64,000 nt of DNA from Glebionis coronaria (Eukaryota > Streptophyta > Magnoliopsida > Asterales > Asteraceae), in contig CM046878.1 of NCBI GenBank assembly GCA_025667525.1, positions 84,712,196 to 84,776,195 on the forward strand. The letters run 5' to 3'. The notes below the pieces were generated by a model. It was given only the letters and a program-made list of their open reading frames with translations. It made no database searches and was not told the DNA's origin. Made by a program: the position numbers and the translations under genes. The stretch's first letter is position 1, and each line of letters opens with the position of its first letter. This document shows, one piece after another, positions 1 to 10,982 of the stretch.

Positions 1-2
1 TT

Positions 3-1046
3 TACTATCCCGTTGACTTTATCGTTGTAGACATTCCCATCGATCGAAAAGTTCCTCTCATTTTGGGTCGTTCATTTTTGGATACATCAAGAGCACTTAT
101 CGATGTTCATGCTCGAAAAATCACCCTTCGTTTCAATGAAGAAGAACTTGTCATCAATGCAACACAAAACTCCAATCTTTCTCATGTATATTCTATTGCA
201 ACTTTAAACCATGGTGACTCGACCAATGTCGTTTGCAAAGAATTTTCACCAAGAGTTTTAGGGAATGTCTCCAAAAACAATTTACCATTTCCTCCGCCGG
301 TGGAGGTTATGAGTGCTAAGCCTACAAAGAAGAAACCATCAATACTTGAATCGAAAAATCCTTCACCTTCATTCTTGAAAAGTGTTGATAAGTTGCCGGT
401 TTCTACGGAAGATCTTTCGGATGATGAATATGTTGACCCCGATGGGGAGGTTTTCTTCGTCGATAAACGTTTTGAGAACTTGCCACCACCAAAACCAAAA
501 CGGTTTCAAAATGTGAGAATTTTTAGTGTGACTAACATCGTCTTAGAAACACCGAATATTTTCGACATAATTAAAAAGGGTTTTCATAAGGAGAGTTTAA
601 AAGATAAAAAAGGAAAAGATCTTAAATGTGATTTAATTGATTTTTCTACAAATCTAACTCCGTCATCACCGCGTAATTTGAGTACTACAAACTCGTCTAC
701 TCCTTTTGACGATGTTTTGTGTGGATTTAGTATGGGGGAAGCCCCTTATGTTCCCTCATCCTTGTCCACCGAGGACGAGATATTCGATCCCGGAATTTCA
801 TGTAAAGGGAAATCTCGGTCTTCCACCGATGCAATAAATGGAAAATCTTTCTATTTGCTTGGTGCGAGTCTACCTCGAGTAGCTCAAACGTTTGTCTTAC
901 CAATTGTCTCACCCTTCTACTTCTCATCTATTTTCTTCAAACTCTTTGAGTTTATGGCACATGTTCAAGTGGTGTTAATTTGTTTTCCCAATGGAAACGA
1001 GAACGCCATCTTCGACCCCGGTATTTTGCATCATTTAAGGACTTAG
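3..1046 (+). pseudogene. C-terminal protease part of a pol-less Ty3 (Athila-like) element H
   Basis: The frame is open from the window edge to a stop at 1046, so the start lies outside. The first ~30 codons read as the end of a retropepsin domain: a VDFIVVD strand, then PLILGRSFLDTSRALIDV, the flap/C-terminal signature of plant Ty3 proteases. The active-site D-T/S/L-G triad would lie upstream, outside the window. The remaining ~300 residues are Ser/Pro/Lys-rich and acidic (for example EDLSDDEYVDPDGEVFF) and match no domain I know. No reverse transcriptase, RNase H or integrase follows; after the stop comes a non-coding 3' region and an LTR. In an autonomous Ty3 element the polymerase would continue here, so this looks like the end of a Gag-Pro-only, non-autonomous element. 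It could alternatively be a deletion derivative. Confidence 0.75.
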
Positions 1047-1528
1047 TCCTTTATACCGGTTGCTTTTTGGGCCTTGTTTATCATGTAAGCCCCATCAAAA
1101 ATTGACCATACCATGAATATCCCTAAATGTTCACATTTTGAGGGGATCGAGTCGAGCTCATGACTCGGTAATCAAAAACGAGGTGCCTCGTGGGGGAGAT
1201 CCCATGCTTATCTTTATGCTTTATGTTCACTAATAAGGGGACTTGTACCCTTCCAACTCGTTGTCTCGTGGTTGTTTGTGATTGTGTTATCTAGATCATC
1301 ATCATCATCTACGATTGAAGACTCTCGTGTTCGTTTACGTGAGCCTCCATCGTTCGTTTGAAGAAGTTTTTCACGAATCCATGACATATCCTTTATTGTT
1401 CTAACAATTATCTTTTAGCATAATTAATAAACGGCTTTAGATATATTGTTGATCACCCTTTCCATGCTAGATCCTAAGCATTCGACTCTTCGTCTCTAGT
1501 ATGGGGGTGCTCCACCTTTAGACTCGAA

Positions 1529-1544
1529 ACATTGAGGACAATGT
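1529..1544 (+). promoter_or_regulatory. Conserved inverted motif ACATTG-AGGA-CAATGT in H
   Basis: Six-base inverted arms around AGGA, followed within 20 bases by a run of seven G. The same 16-mer occurs on the other strand in Athila element B at 24392-24407, again beside G-runs. Conservation between two elements with different LTRs points to a functional RNA or priming signal in the Athila 3' region. Confidence 0.6.
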
Positions 1545-3288
1545 TTACTTTTAGTATGGGGGGGTGAATAGGTACTTGCTTTGCTACGCCCTCACGTGTT
1601 CCAACCTTCAATGTTTTGTTTTGCTAATAAGGCTAAAAATAGCCAAATTTTAAAATTTTTCTTAGTTTTCATAAGTGTTTTTAAGACACGAATGTATATT
1701 TTCCGATGGGTAGAATAAGAGTTAATTTTTGACTTGATGGGCATTTGGAGCCCTTTACATTCCTTAACCCGCTCAATTCAAGTTTTGCTAGACTTTTATA
1801 TAGGGAGCTTTAAAACGCGAAAGTCTTAATTCATTCGGGTTAAGAACAAGAACTTTTCGCAAGTTCCTATAATTGATTCTAGAAAGTCACTTATCAAGGG
1901 AACTTTAAAACGCATTCTCTAAACTTGAAAAAGTCCAAGAAAGTGCAAGATCCTATAGGTGGCTTGGAAACCCAAAACTTTGATTTGATATAGTCTTAAT
2001 GAAAGCTAATCCAAATTTGGCTTAATTTTGACTTGCATGGCTAAGTATTCACGAGTCTCTTTAATTAGAGGTCTTTAAATAGTGAAGAACGAGAAATGAT
2101 AGAGTTAGACAAGTGATCATGCTAAACGTAGAACATGAGAATGTTCTTTCAAAAACTCATATGTTTTTAATTGTGGCTTTTTCTTCCCATAAGATCAATG
2201 CATTAGGAATAAAACATAATTGCAATAAGTAAGGTCGTACGGTTTGAAAAGTTACTTAGCCTCTAGCGCAAGAACGTTTAAAAGTTGCTCGGGGTTGAAT
2301 AGAGTTCATAGCCAAGGCATAACTTATTGAAGCGGGACGCGAAGATTGGCGATCATCCAAAAAGGCCCTAACAAGGCATGAGGAGCTCTATTTTTGCTAA
2401 AGATCCAAAGATGATGTGAAGTATCATTGTTCCAAAATCAATATGAAGGATCAAGACACACGACGAGAAGCTATTACTCCCCTAAAGAATGGAGAAAGTC
2501 TATCCAAAAAGACCCTAACAAGGTATGAGGATAAAAATATCCAAGTCCGAAAAGGAGGCGGATCGTTGTATATCAAAATCCAAAGTAAAGATTGAAGAAA
2601 AATGATGAAGTCGTGGTCCTATATGAAGAATCTCTCAAAAACGTCAAGAGAAGAAATTCCAAATATATGAAGAGAAGACCATAATTTCGAGAACGTCTTC
2701 CCAAGATTTGAAGTATGAAGTACATGCCAAATATCGGTCCGAGAAAGGTCTCGAATCGTGAAACGAGTTATGCCAAGATATGAACTTAAGGAGATACACG
2801 AGAAGCCGTTTTAAAAGATTTTGTCCTTCGGCTAACTATTGATCAAATCGTGCTACTTTGCTTTCGGACTAATAACTACTCAAATAAGTCAATATGAATC
2901 ACTTGTGATCCATGACAAATAGATAAAAAATGCTAGTAACCCATTTCCTTTTATAATAACTAGGATTGCGGGGAGAAAAAGTATTACACAATTTGGACGT
3001 ATGAGTAGTGTTAGCATTGTGACTTGTACCAACAATGATCTTGTTTTTGCACTTAGCATGGAATGTATGACAATCAAGGATGACGAAATTTACTCTAAGG
3101 GACATTAACTTGTTTCTATTCTTTGACCCTAAAAGTCACATTTTGGTGATGAAAATCATACATTATGTCTTTACACAATCTCGTAGTATGTTGCAAGTCT
3201 TTTACTCTTCAATAAAGGTTAATAAAATTGAACTTTGGTGATGCTTAGATACTTTATTCTAGCATTGCGTGAGGGCACGGCAATGGCT

Positions 3289-3301
3289 TAGTATGGGGGA
3301 G
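3289..3301 (+). other. Polypurine tract of H
   Basis: TTAGTATGGGGGAG lies immediately before TGATGAGATGG, the 5' end of the LTR, where a plus-strand primer tract is expected. Confidence 0.7.
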
Positions 3302-4360
3302 TGATGAGATGGCATTTATACATGATCTCATCGTTCTTTTCGGGCTTTAAATGCATTAAAATGTCATAAAATACCATATATATGCTTGTGTTTGTTTACT
3401 TGTGTATTTTAGGTATGGATATCGTGAAAAAGACAAAAGATCACAAGATACAAGGAAAAAACGGACACGAGAAACGAAGCCGTACAAAGAACCGGGCCCT
3501 AATCATGGAATTTTCATCAAATACCCTTGAAGACTTGAAGACAAAACAAGATTGATCATCATCTATTGAAGAAATGACACTTAAAACCCTTGTATATTAA
3601 TAATTACAAGTTTGGTCCCTTAAGTTTGTCAAAATTGCAAAAAGGTCCTTCAACTTTGAAGAAATGGCAAGTTTAGTCCCTCAACAATTTCAAATTGCCA
3701 ATAATGGTCCCTCAACAAGTAAAAGACTCATTGAAGACCTTTGAAGATCAACATTGTCCAAGATTAGTCCTTGAAAAATCACCAAATGTCAAATTACATC
3801 CTTGATAACCTTTTATCAAAAGTTGGTGCCCAAATTGTCAAAGTGGGAAAGTTAATTACAAAGGATATCAACTTTAAGGCTGGAAAACCTTAAAAGCCAA
3901 AAAAACCAAAAACCAAGGACCAAAAGTGACAAAGCTGAAACATTTGAAAAAAAAGTGCGCCTAACAACTATACCACCCCCATTTTCGGATCAAAGGAGCA
4001 CTATTCACCATTTTACCAAGCCCAGAATTTACCTTCACTTTTCCTTGGGTAAAAACCAATTAAACTTGCACACAAGTAATTCACACATGCCAAAACCTAT
4101 CCCACTCCTAAAAACCTGCATCCCACTCATGTGCACCAAACCCCCAATTCCCCAATCCACCAATCACATCATTCCTTAGCCCCCAAGCATCATGACGTGG
4201 CTTAAATCAATGGCCAAGATTATTTGCTTCCTCCCAAAGCAAAATAAACGTTCAAGATCAAGAGAGGACAAAATGCACTCAAAATCATTCAAGGGCACAT
4301 TTGGGATTTTCTATGTATTAGGGTTTTATGTTTTTATGCTTCTAGGATGTTCTATAGGCT

Positions 4361-4370
4361 CTATAAAAGG
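4361..4370 (+). promoter_or_regulatory. TATA box of the H LTR
   Basis: CTATAAAAGG, a near-perfect plant TATA box in the right strand and about 1.06 kb into the LTR. Transcription would start near 4395, which makes the GC-rich array at 5487-5666 part of the transcribed leader. Confidence 0.6.
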
Positions 4371-5486
4371 AGACCCAAGTTGTGGTGATCCCTTTGTTCC
4401 AGTTTCTAGTCTCTCACATGTAATTCCTTTTTAAAGAAATAAAAAGTTTGGTTCTGAAATATTCAAGTGTAATTCCTTTTTTATTGTTTTTAAAAGTTTG
4501 TGTGTTGTGAGGAGATTGATTCTGAGTTCCACTTTGTTTTATGGTTAAGCAACTTTGATTTTCAAAAGTTGTTTAAGGTTTTGAGATTTTGAGAGATTTT
4601 GGTAAAATCTTCTCAAAAGGTTTGGATGTTAAGAGGTTTTGATTAATTGGTGTTATAGGGTTTTAAAAACGTTTTAAGAAAATTAAAAAGGATTTGGAAG
4701 AGTTTTAAAAAGAGGAAAAAGAATCATATTATATCATATTATTTTTGTTCTTGTTTCTTTGTTTTGTGTTCAAATAGGTTGAAGGCTTGTTGATTTAGTT
4801 CAGCTCCAACCCGGGTTGGATTGGAGGAGGATTTTCATCCTCTAGGTTCTTGGATGTAAGAACCTAAGGTATCTTCCTTTTACCTTGAAAAAGTTCAAAA
4901 ATAGCTAGTTGTATGATATTATTTGATTATGTGTTTAAGTGTGATTTAGCTGTTGATTTGATGTTATTTTGAGTGATATACATGTTATGAAGCTTTGATA
5001 ACAATTTGGTTAGGTTTCATAAGGTTTTGATTTGGAAAAATTGGATTTCAAAAAGTTTAAAGGGTGTTTGGCAACAGGTTTAAGCAGGGTAAGAATTTGA
5101 TTCATGTTTTAAATAGGTGTTAGTATAATTGAAAAAGGTTTGAGATAGATTGTTTTATTGTTGTGTAATCATTTGATCAAGTTTGGAGTGAATTTGGAGT
5201 GTTTAAAAAGGATTAAGGGTGTTAAAAATCTGCATAACCATATTTTGCTCATTTTTGTGAAGATTTTGATGCTAGATCCTTGAGTGCTTGTTTTGCTTAC
5301 TTTGTGGTGTGTTTGGTGTTTAATTTGTGTGTTATTGACTCCTTGTGCTTCATTGAGCACAAGGGTGCCCAATTGTTCCAACATATCCATCAAACAAGCT
5401 CATTACCAAGCTCCTCTTGGCATCAAAAGTGCACAAGTGTGCACTTATTTGGTTCATCAGCAAAAATACCAGGCACGTTACACTAA

Positions 5487-5666
5487 TTGCGCCGCAAGAC
5501 CAACTAGTTGCGGCGCAACACAAGGAGCTACAGACCAAAGGTGTTCCCGTTTCACAAGTTGCGGCGCAAGACAGAAGCATTGCGGCGCAACTGAAGGTGC
5601 TGCTGATCTTGGTGATCTCACAACACTAGTTGCGGCGCAAGACCCCACTAGTTGCGGCGCAACTAA
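5487..5666 (+). repeat. Array of the 11-bp near-palindrome TTGCGGCGCAA
   Basis: Six copies of TTGCG(G/C)CGCAA lie at about 5488, 5511, 5562, 5580, 5629 and 5652, often preceded by ACTAG and followed by GAC. Both arms are TTGCG/CGCAA around one central base. The array is a GC-rich, CpG-rich island in otherwise AT-rich LTR. The copies are separated by unrelated sequence of uneven length, so it is not a simple tandem repeat. Confidence 0.85.
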
Positions 5667-6836
5667 GTGACTTTTATTTTTTTTTTGTATTATTTTAATA
5701 TTATTTTATTATTTAATTTTCAAAATTTTCTTTTTCTTTATTTTTCATTTTTCTTAAGTTCTATAGCATTAAATAGGACTATTTCCATTTTTAGATTATT
5801 TTTATCACTTTTAGATTTATTTTTATAATTATTTTAAGTTTAATTAGGTTTTAATCATTTTTAATCATTTTTAGGGTTTTAAAAATAGTTTTAATAGGTT
5901 TTAATTTTTAGAAAATTACTTTTTAGTCTTATAATAATATAAGTTGAGTAATTATTCAATAAAATCATATTTTTGACATTTGAATTAATTAAATTTAATT
6001 TTAGGGCTTTAATTAGCATTTAAAATTAATTATTTAATTAATAAAAGGTTTTAAAATATCTTTGTTGAATTTTTATCTTTATTTATATTATTTGAGACTT
6101 CTTTTTAGTCTTTTTATTTTTGATATTTTGTTTTTGGTTTTAATAATTTTTAATTTTTGTGGTTTTTCTACGGTTTTACGTTTTCGTTTTTTTTTACGTC
6201 ATAGTGTAATTTCCAAGAAACCGTCATTCCATCTTCTCAATATTAATCTCAAAGAAATACAAGTTAATTCACAACACCTATACCTCCTCGAGAACGAACT
6301 CACTTTTAGGGTCATTCACACACGGTTTTCCTAAATCGTCGTGCACGCTTACCCTATTTACGTTCTTTTTCCTAAAAGACGTATTTCTTACAACTATCAT
6401 TGAAACTAGAAGGGGGGGTTGAATAGTTTCTCATCGGTTTATCTCCTAATTAAAATTTCTTTCAATTAGGCGAGTGCACAAAACAATCTTTTACTTGAAA
6501 GCTAGTTGCATAATGATTAGGTTCAATTCTAATGCATTAACAATGTATAGTAAGTGTAGTGATAATGAATGTAAGTGAAGAGTAAGGAAAGAAACAACCT
6601 AGTAGAAAGACACCAAGATTTATAGTGGTTCGGTAACGAGGCTCTATCCGTGTACCTACTCCACTCCTCGAGTACACCTTACTCGAGATTTACACTATAT
6701 CCACAAGCTCCCTTCTTGGCGGAGAAAACCTTACAACGTCGCTTACATTATTTTCCGACACTAAGCTAAATGTCGGGACCTAATCTTAGCTAGGACCAAT
6801 CTACACAACGTCGCCCACTTCACTCTTTTATGACAC

Positions 6837-7290
6837 AAGGCTAGATGCCGAGTTCTAATCCAAAGGTAGAACCAATCTTCACAACATTGCCTACTTCCCC
6901 ATTTTCTGACACAAGGCTAGATGTCGAGTTCTAATCCAAAGCTAGAACCAATCTTCACGACTCTTCACTTTGAAGCTAAGTGAGAACTTCACACAACACA
7001 ACTACATATCACTTTATAGTTTAGTGAGAACTCACAAGACACAACCACATCACTTTATAGTTTAGTGAGAACTCACAAGACACAACCACATCACTTTATA
7101 GTTTAGTGAGAACTAACACAACTAATTACAACTCAACTAATCATATCCAAGTACACACATGTAGCTTGGATCTACACAACATAAATCCAAGCACACACAT
7201 GTGCAATGGATGTACACAACTCTAATCCAAGTATTCACTAATAGCTTGGATGAACACAACTAGTCCAAGTATTCAGAAATACATTGGATC
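6837..7290 (-). repeat. Three sets of short tandem repeats in the G LTR
   Basis: Set 1 is a ~75-bp unit containing GACACAAGGCTAGATG, three copies at about 6777-6960. Set 2 is a ~40-bp unit containing ACTTTATAGTTTAGTGAG, three copies at about 7009-7110. Set 3 is a ~40-bp unit containing TCCAAGTACACACATG, four copies at about 7148-7290. All are also present in the 5' LTR (about 14930-15450), so they predate this insertion. Confidence 0.8.
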
Positions 7291-7596
7291 TACACAAGAC
7301 ACAAATAAACAAATGATGAACATGACTAGATCTTTAGGAGAAGATGATCTTCATCAATGCTACATCTTTAATCACATCACAAGTGTGTGAGTGATCTTCT
7401 CTTTGGACAAGGTAAAGAAGGAGATCAAGAGGATAATAATGAGTAAACATACATAACACATTAAGTGATCATTTACAAATGACTAGGATTAGAAAGGAGA
7501 AAGAAGGCTGAAGAAGATGTCCAAAAAGGGTTGATGAGAATGCTGATTTGATCCACTATCTATAGGACAAAAAATCCAACGGCTATATCTGCCCGT

Positions 7597-7672
7597 TGTT
7601 CCTTATTGGAGCCCGCGGTTCCTTATCGATAAGGAACCGCCGTAGGTGCTAAGGTACCGTCGGTGTAGATTC
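7597..7672 (-). repeat. GGTTCC/GGAACC palindromic module in the 3' LTR of G
   Basis: Positions 7615-7640 form a perfect 26-bp palindrome: GCGGTTCC, then TTATCGATAA, then GGAACCGC. Half-sites (GTTCCTTATTGG before it, CTAAGGTACCG after it) extend the module. On the minus strand it sits about 30 bp upstream of a TATA-like sequence, the position of a promoter-proximal element. Confidence 0.85.
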
Positions 7673-8050
7673 CGCTCCTTTTTGTCTTTTAGTGAATTTG
7701 AAATATCTGAGGCTGTTTAAACCTTCAAATGATATTCTTATGGCATTTGGAATATGCCATATTCAAATTTGCATTTTCATTTTAATAAAACATTTTCTTA
7801 AAAATAAAGTTTATTAAAAATCTTTTGTCATGTTTGACAAAAGTGAGTTTTAAGGCTAATCACTTTTATGATCACTAAGCATGATTAAGATATGTTAGTG
7901 TAATGATTATTACCTTGATGATAGTGTTTGTTAGTTAATTCGTTTAATGATTGTGTTTTGACAATAAATGTCTTTGTAATTTGTCGTGATCAAAACTAAG
8001 AAATATTAATTAATACTAACAATGTTTTCAGGCATTGCTTTGCATTAACA

Positions 8051-8221
8051 ATCTCCCCCTTTTTGATTACGACAAACTATAAACTCATTTACGTAAAATA
8101 CAAGTTTATTCGAATTATTAACGAGTTTATCACTATCATTTCTCCCCCTTTGTCGAAGCAAAAAGGTTAGCACAAGTTTTTGAAGAAGAAAAGAACCGGA
8201 CTTTTGCTAGTAGCTCCCCCT
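8051..8221 (-). other. Cluster of three polypurine tracts of G
   Basis: Minus-strand AAAAAGGGGGAGAT abuts the 3' LTR at 8051-8063. Further AGGGGGAGA and GGGGGAGCTA tracts lie at 8140-8150 and 8211-8221. Several tracts upstream of the 3' LTR are a known feature of Sireviruses. Confidence 0.7.
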
Positions 8222-8883
8222 TGGTGCTTACTACTCCTTGCTTGGGGAACCAAGTCAATGAGCTGAGGTGACATGCTACATAAAGGTTAGAAGAAAGAAA
8301 AGAAACACCAATGTATATATGTGCACTACTTACTAACTAAATTGAGAGGGAGAAGGAAAAGAAATCTCAAACTAGAAGCAAGCATTTGCTAAGTATGTCC
8401 AAAGAGTGTGTGTTGACAACATCATAGTTCCATTGGTGGAATAAAGGAAGAAAAGAAACATCTAAACCAATCAAAGATGATTTAAAATGTCAATGGGTTA
8501 AAATTTAGAATTTATGGAATCACCCATAATTAATTTTAAGTTTTAACCATAATCAACTCTTTAACAAATGTATGAAATAGATTTAGAGGGAAAGATAACA
8601 CACATAACATTCATATTACAAAAATATGAAATAACATACAAGATAAATATTCATACACATAATATGAATATTTAAAGCAAAAAATATGGAAAATAAACCA
8701 CAAAGCATAAACTACTCTAATAGTGATAATCATCCAAGATTTCTTAAATATTATTGACTCAAACAACTAAAGTACAAAATGTGCCTTAGTTTGAACAGAA
8801 AGACGACGAAGCATCATTCGAAGTTTTTTTCACGGGAACGAAAACTTTGAGAGGAGGTCGAGTGATGAGGAATTCAAGAAAAT
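8222..8883 (-). other. Non-coding interval in G
   Basis: AT-rich sequence between the purine tracts and the third gene. In a second minus-strand frame, 8950 to about 8800 continues as a plausible C-terminus for that gene (see its entry). I see nothing else here. Confidence 0.5.
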
Positions 8884-9315
8884 TTAGCTTTTCATAGATA
8901 TGAGCAAGTTCAATTTGTTGAAAACGACAACAAGCACACGAGGAACCATGATGTAAAACAAAGTCGTTAGATGGGGAGGTCCATCAAGATTAGAGGTTGG
9001 TGGAGAGGGAGATAATGGATAAGAGATGTTTTCACAATGCCTAGTGAGGTTAGGGAAAGAAGATATGTCATTGAGTTGAGGAGAGTTGAAAGGTTTAGAT
9101 GGTGGAGGAAGAATTTCTTTTTCTCTGGTAATTAGATTTATAGAGTAAGTCTCATTCCAATATTGAATCGGAGAGAAAGAGGAATTCTTGGAGGATTTTG
9201 GAGAAGAAGAATCATGAGGATTCTTGTTCTTTTTGATCCAAATGGGTTTAACCGAGATTTTCGGTTTCTTTGAAAGCTTAGAAGAAGAAGCTTTAGGTTG
9301 AGAAGTTTGTGACAA
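8884..9315 (-). pseudogene. Ser/Pro-rich basic protein, third gene of G (probably frameshifted)
   Basis: A 143-residue frame starting MSQTSQPKASSSK with a basic, Ser-rich N-terminus (KLSKKPKISVKPIWIKK), then Pro/Ser-rich sequence. I do not recognise a family. Around 8950 the other frame reads on with HHGSSCACC followed by a helical stretch and ITRPPLKVFVPVKK. This resembles the C-terminus of the second gene (HVANCPCC plus a helix), so a one-base frameshift near 8955 is likely. The two proteins look like diverged copies. A palindromic module lies about 230 bp upstream. No catalytic motif or membrane segment was seen. A role as structural or envelope-like accessory protein is a guess from the position after where pol would be. 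Confidence 0.5.
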
Positions 9316-10050
9316 AGAAATGTCAAGGTTAGGAAAGGAAGAATTAGAGGGATGAAGGAAAGAACTCCCAAAAGAGAAGAATTTAAAGAAAATAGATAAG
9401 GAAAAGATTTGAAATGAAAAAGAAAGGTTTTAAGGAATGTTTACCCAAATTGGGTAAACAAAGAATCTTAACCAAAACAGTGGTCAAAGAAGAAAGACCA
9501 AAAAATAAGCCAATAACAGCTTTACTGTGTGTGGTTCTTTAAAGTATCCCGCGGTTCGATATCGATATGGATCCGCCTGGAGGCTAAGGAACCGCGTCCA
9601 GTGGACTGCAAAACTTTATTTTCAAAAGTTTTGGAGAAAGATAAGACTTTTTCAAAATTTTGCAAATCTTAGATTCTTACCTCTTTTAGCACTAGAGTAA
9701 TGCTAAGGTTGCATAAAAGCAACACATTCACAAAGAATGTCTTGACAAAGGGTGAAAAAATATTTAAATAACATTTTGGTCCAATTTTAAGTCAAGTTTT
9801 TAGAGGTTGTAATAGATTTAGGTTCAATTTTAAATAAATTGAAGTTCTTTAATATGATCACATAGATTAAATCACATAAAAACTAAATCCATAAATCATC
9901 CACATGAGAAAATCATGAGGGAAAGAAAGGAAATACAAGAATTAAAAAGACAATTAACTACTAGAAAGATAGCTAACAACTAGGTCTTGAGTTTATAGTT
10001 CTCTTTTTCTTGATCTTTTTAAAAAAACATGTTAATTTGAAAACCATCAT
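9316..10050 (-). other. Spacer between second and third genes of G
   Basis: Non-coding AT-rich interval containing the palindromic module at 9545-9600. Nothing else recognised. Confidence 0.5.
9545..9600 (-). repeat. GGTTCC/GGAACC module upstream of the third gene of G
   Basis: Contains GCGGTTCGATATCGATATGG (9551-9570) and CTAAGGAACCGC, with an ATATCGATAT centre. It is the same architecture as the LTR palindrome, with diverged arms. It ends with GTCCAGTGG, nearly shared with the end of the module at 10908-10982 (GACCAGTGG). It lies 230-285 bp upstream of the ATG at 9315. Confidence 0.75.
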
Positions 10051-10674
10051 TCATCTCCTTGGAGGAGGCATGGAGAACAAGACAAGAAAGAAATCATGCA
10101 ACCTTCTATGAAGGCCAAGCATCTCCATCCTTAGGTTTTGAATGATGTGGTTATTATAGAAACAACATGGGCAATTTGCAACATGAGTTTCTAAGAACCC
10201 AAAGAAGTAAGGATCACCCATGAAGTGAGGGATAGGAATGCCCAAAGTAGGAGCATTAGTGTTAGAGGGTGGAGGATGTGGTGGAGGCATAGTGTCCAAG
10301 GGTGAGAATGGAGAGTTTGGTGGAGTGAAAGGAGAGGTGACCAAAGGCTCAAGTACAAAGGGGATACTTTGTAGAGGTTGAGGTTGAGAAATCCCATCCA
10401 AAGGAGGAATAGGGGTGAAAGGTGAAGAAAGGTCATTCATTCTTGATTGGAATGAAGAGGAGGTAGAACCATGAGAATGGTTAGTACCATGGGTTGAGTT
10501 TGTCTTGCATGGAGCAAGGGGTGGTGAAGGTGAAGATGAAATGAGAATGGGAGAGATCTCATTTTTGGGAGTGCGAAAAGATGAAGAACCAATCTTAGGA
10601 ATATTGATTTTAATTTTGAGGCTTCTTTTTGAGGATGAAGTTTTGAAAGAAGTGGATTTTCTAGTGGACACCAT
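10051..10674 (-). CDS. Ser/Pro-rich basic protein, second gene of G
   Basis: An intact 207-residue frame. The ATG at 10674 gives MVSTRKSTSFKTSSSKRSLK, a strongly basic and Ser-rich N-terminus. Residues ~35-140 are Pro/Ser-rich (repeated SPFTP, PPHPPP). The C-terminus has HVANCPCCFYNN and a short amphipathic helix (RMEMLGLHRRLHDF). No family recognised. The layout (basic N-terminus, disordered Pro/Ser middle, C-terminal Cys-x-Cys-Cys motif) is repeated in the third gene, suggesting duplication within the element. Such proteins are sometimes labelled envelope-like in Sirevirus-type elements, but no signal peptide or transmembrane segment is visible. A palindromic module lies 235-310 bp upstream. 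It is the only fully open accessory frame of the three. Confidence 0.6.
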   Translation of the reverse strand: MVSTRKSTSFKTSSSKRSLKIKINIPKIGSSSFRTPKNEISPILISSSPSPPLAPCKTNSTHGTNHSHGSTSSSFQSRMNDLSSPFTPIPPLDGISQPQPLQSIPFVLEPLVTSPFTPPNSPFSPLDTMPPPHPPPSNTNAPTLGIPIPHFMGDPYFFGFLETHVANCPCCFYNNHIIQNLRMEMLGLHRRLHDFFLVLFSMPPPRR

Positions 10675-10907
10675 GGTTGTGTGTTAAGGTTTAGAGAATA
10701 GTTGAAGGGATGAAGAACGCAATCAACATGAGAGGGTTTAAGAAGAGAAAGGAATGATCCAAACTAGTAATGGGTTAAAATCATTTTAGGTGAATAATGA
10801 AATTAGGTACCCTAGTTTAGGAAAGTGCAGGTTTTTCAAAATTTTTATCAAAGTTTTACACAGATCAAGGAAAACAGTGTAAGCAAAGATTCTGTCAAAC
10901 AGGAACA

Positions 10908-10982
10908 GGCGGTTCCTTACGTAGGTCTGCGGTTCTTTATAGCTAAGGAACCACGGGTTCGATATGGAACCACGACCAGTGG
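10908..10982 (-). repeat. GGTTCC/GGAACC module upstream of the second gene of G
   Basis: Half-sites in order: GCGGTTCCTTACG, GCGGTTCTTTATAGC, TAAGGAACCACG, GGTTCGATATGGAACCACG. On the minus strand it is followed about 45 bp later by a TATA-like TTGATAAAAATTTT. It is built from the same half-sites as the LTR palindrome. Confidence 0.75.

Larger units (their letters stand above)
1047..3301 (+). other. Non-coding 3' region of element H
   Basis: No convincing coding sequence. The region matches, on the opposite strand and over most of its length, the 3' region of Athila element B (about 24755 to 22810). The clearest stretches are around 1529-1544, 2210-2530 and 2700-3300. It contains three copies of a TTAGTATGGGGG-type purine tract (about 1496, 1550 and 3289), only the last of which abuts the LTR. 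Likely roles are RNA dimerisation, plus-strand priming or packaging; this is inference from position. Confidence 0.7.
3302..6399 (+). mobile_element. 3' LTR of element H
   Basis: It starts TGATGAG directly after a polypurine tract and I place its end at CTATCA, giving TGAT...ATCA inverted termini. No second copy lies in the window, so the right boundary is inferred; it coincides with the left LTR of element G. It holds a TATA box at 4361, a TC/AT-rich region, short iterations near 3600-3720 (phrases like AAGTTTGGTCCCT and TTTAGTCCCTCAAC) and a GC-rich motif array at 5487-5666. No real gene was found; the short ORFs are in low-complexity sequence. Confidence 0.65.
6401..8050 (-). mobile_element. 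3' LTR of element G
   Basis: Direct-repeat partner of 14556-16207, ending in GCATTAACA on the plus strand (TGTTAATGC at its 5' end on the minus strand). It contains internal short tandem repeats (6837-7290), the palindromic module at 7597-7672 and a TATA-like CCTATAGAT just downstream of that module. The plus-strand left end reads TGAAACTAG where the other copy has TGTAGAAACTAG, a small terminal deletion. Confidence 0.85.

Noticed and set aside
4192..4434. An 80-codon frame with a hydrophobic segment
   Set aside because: It overlaps the TATA box and start region of the H LTR, and no family is recognisable; chance frame.
5284..5670. A 128-codon Cys-rich frame
   Set aside because: The apparent Cys-Gly-Ala-Thr repeats are the translation of the TTGCGGCGCAA array inside an LTR; no start context or homologous domain.
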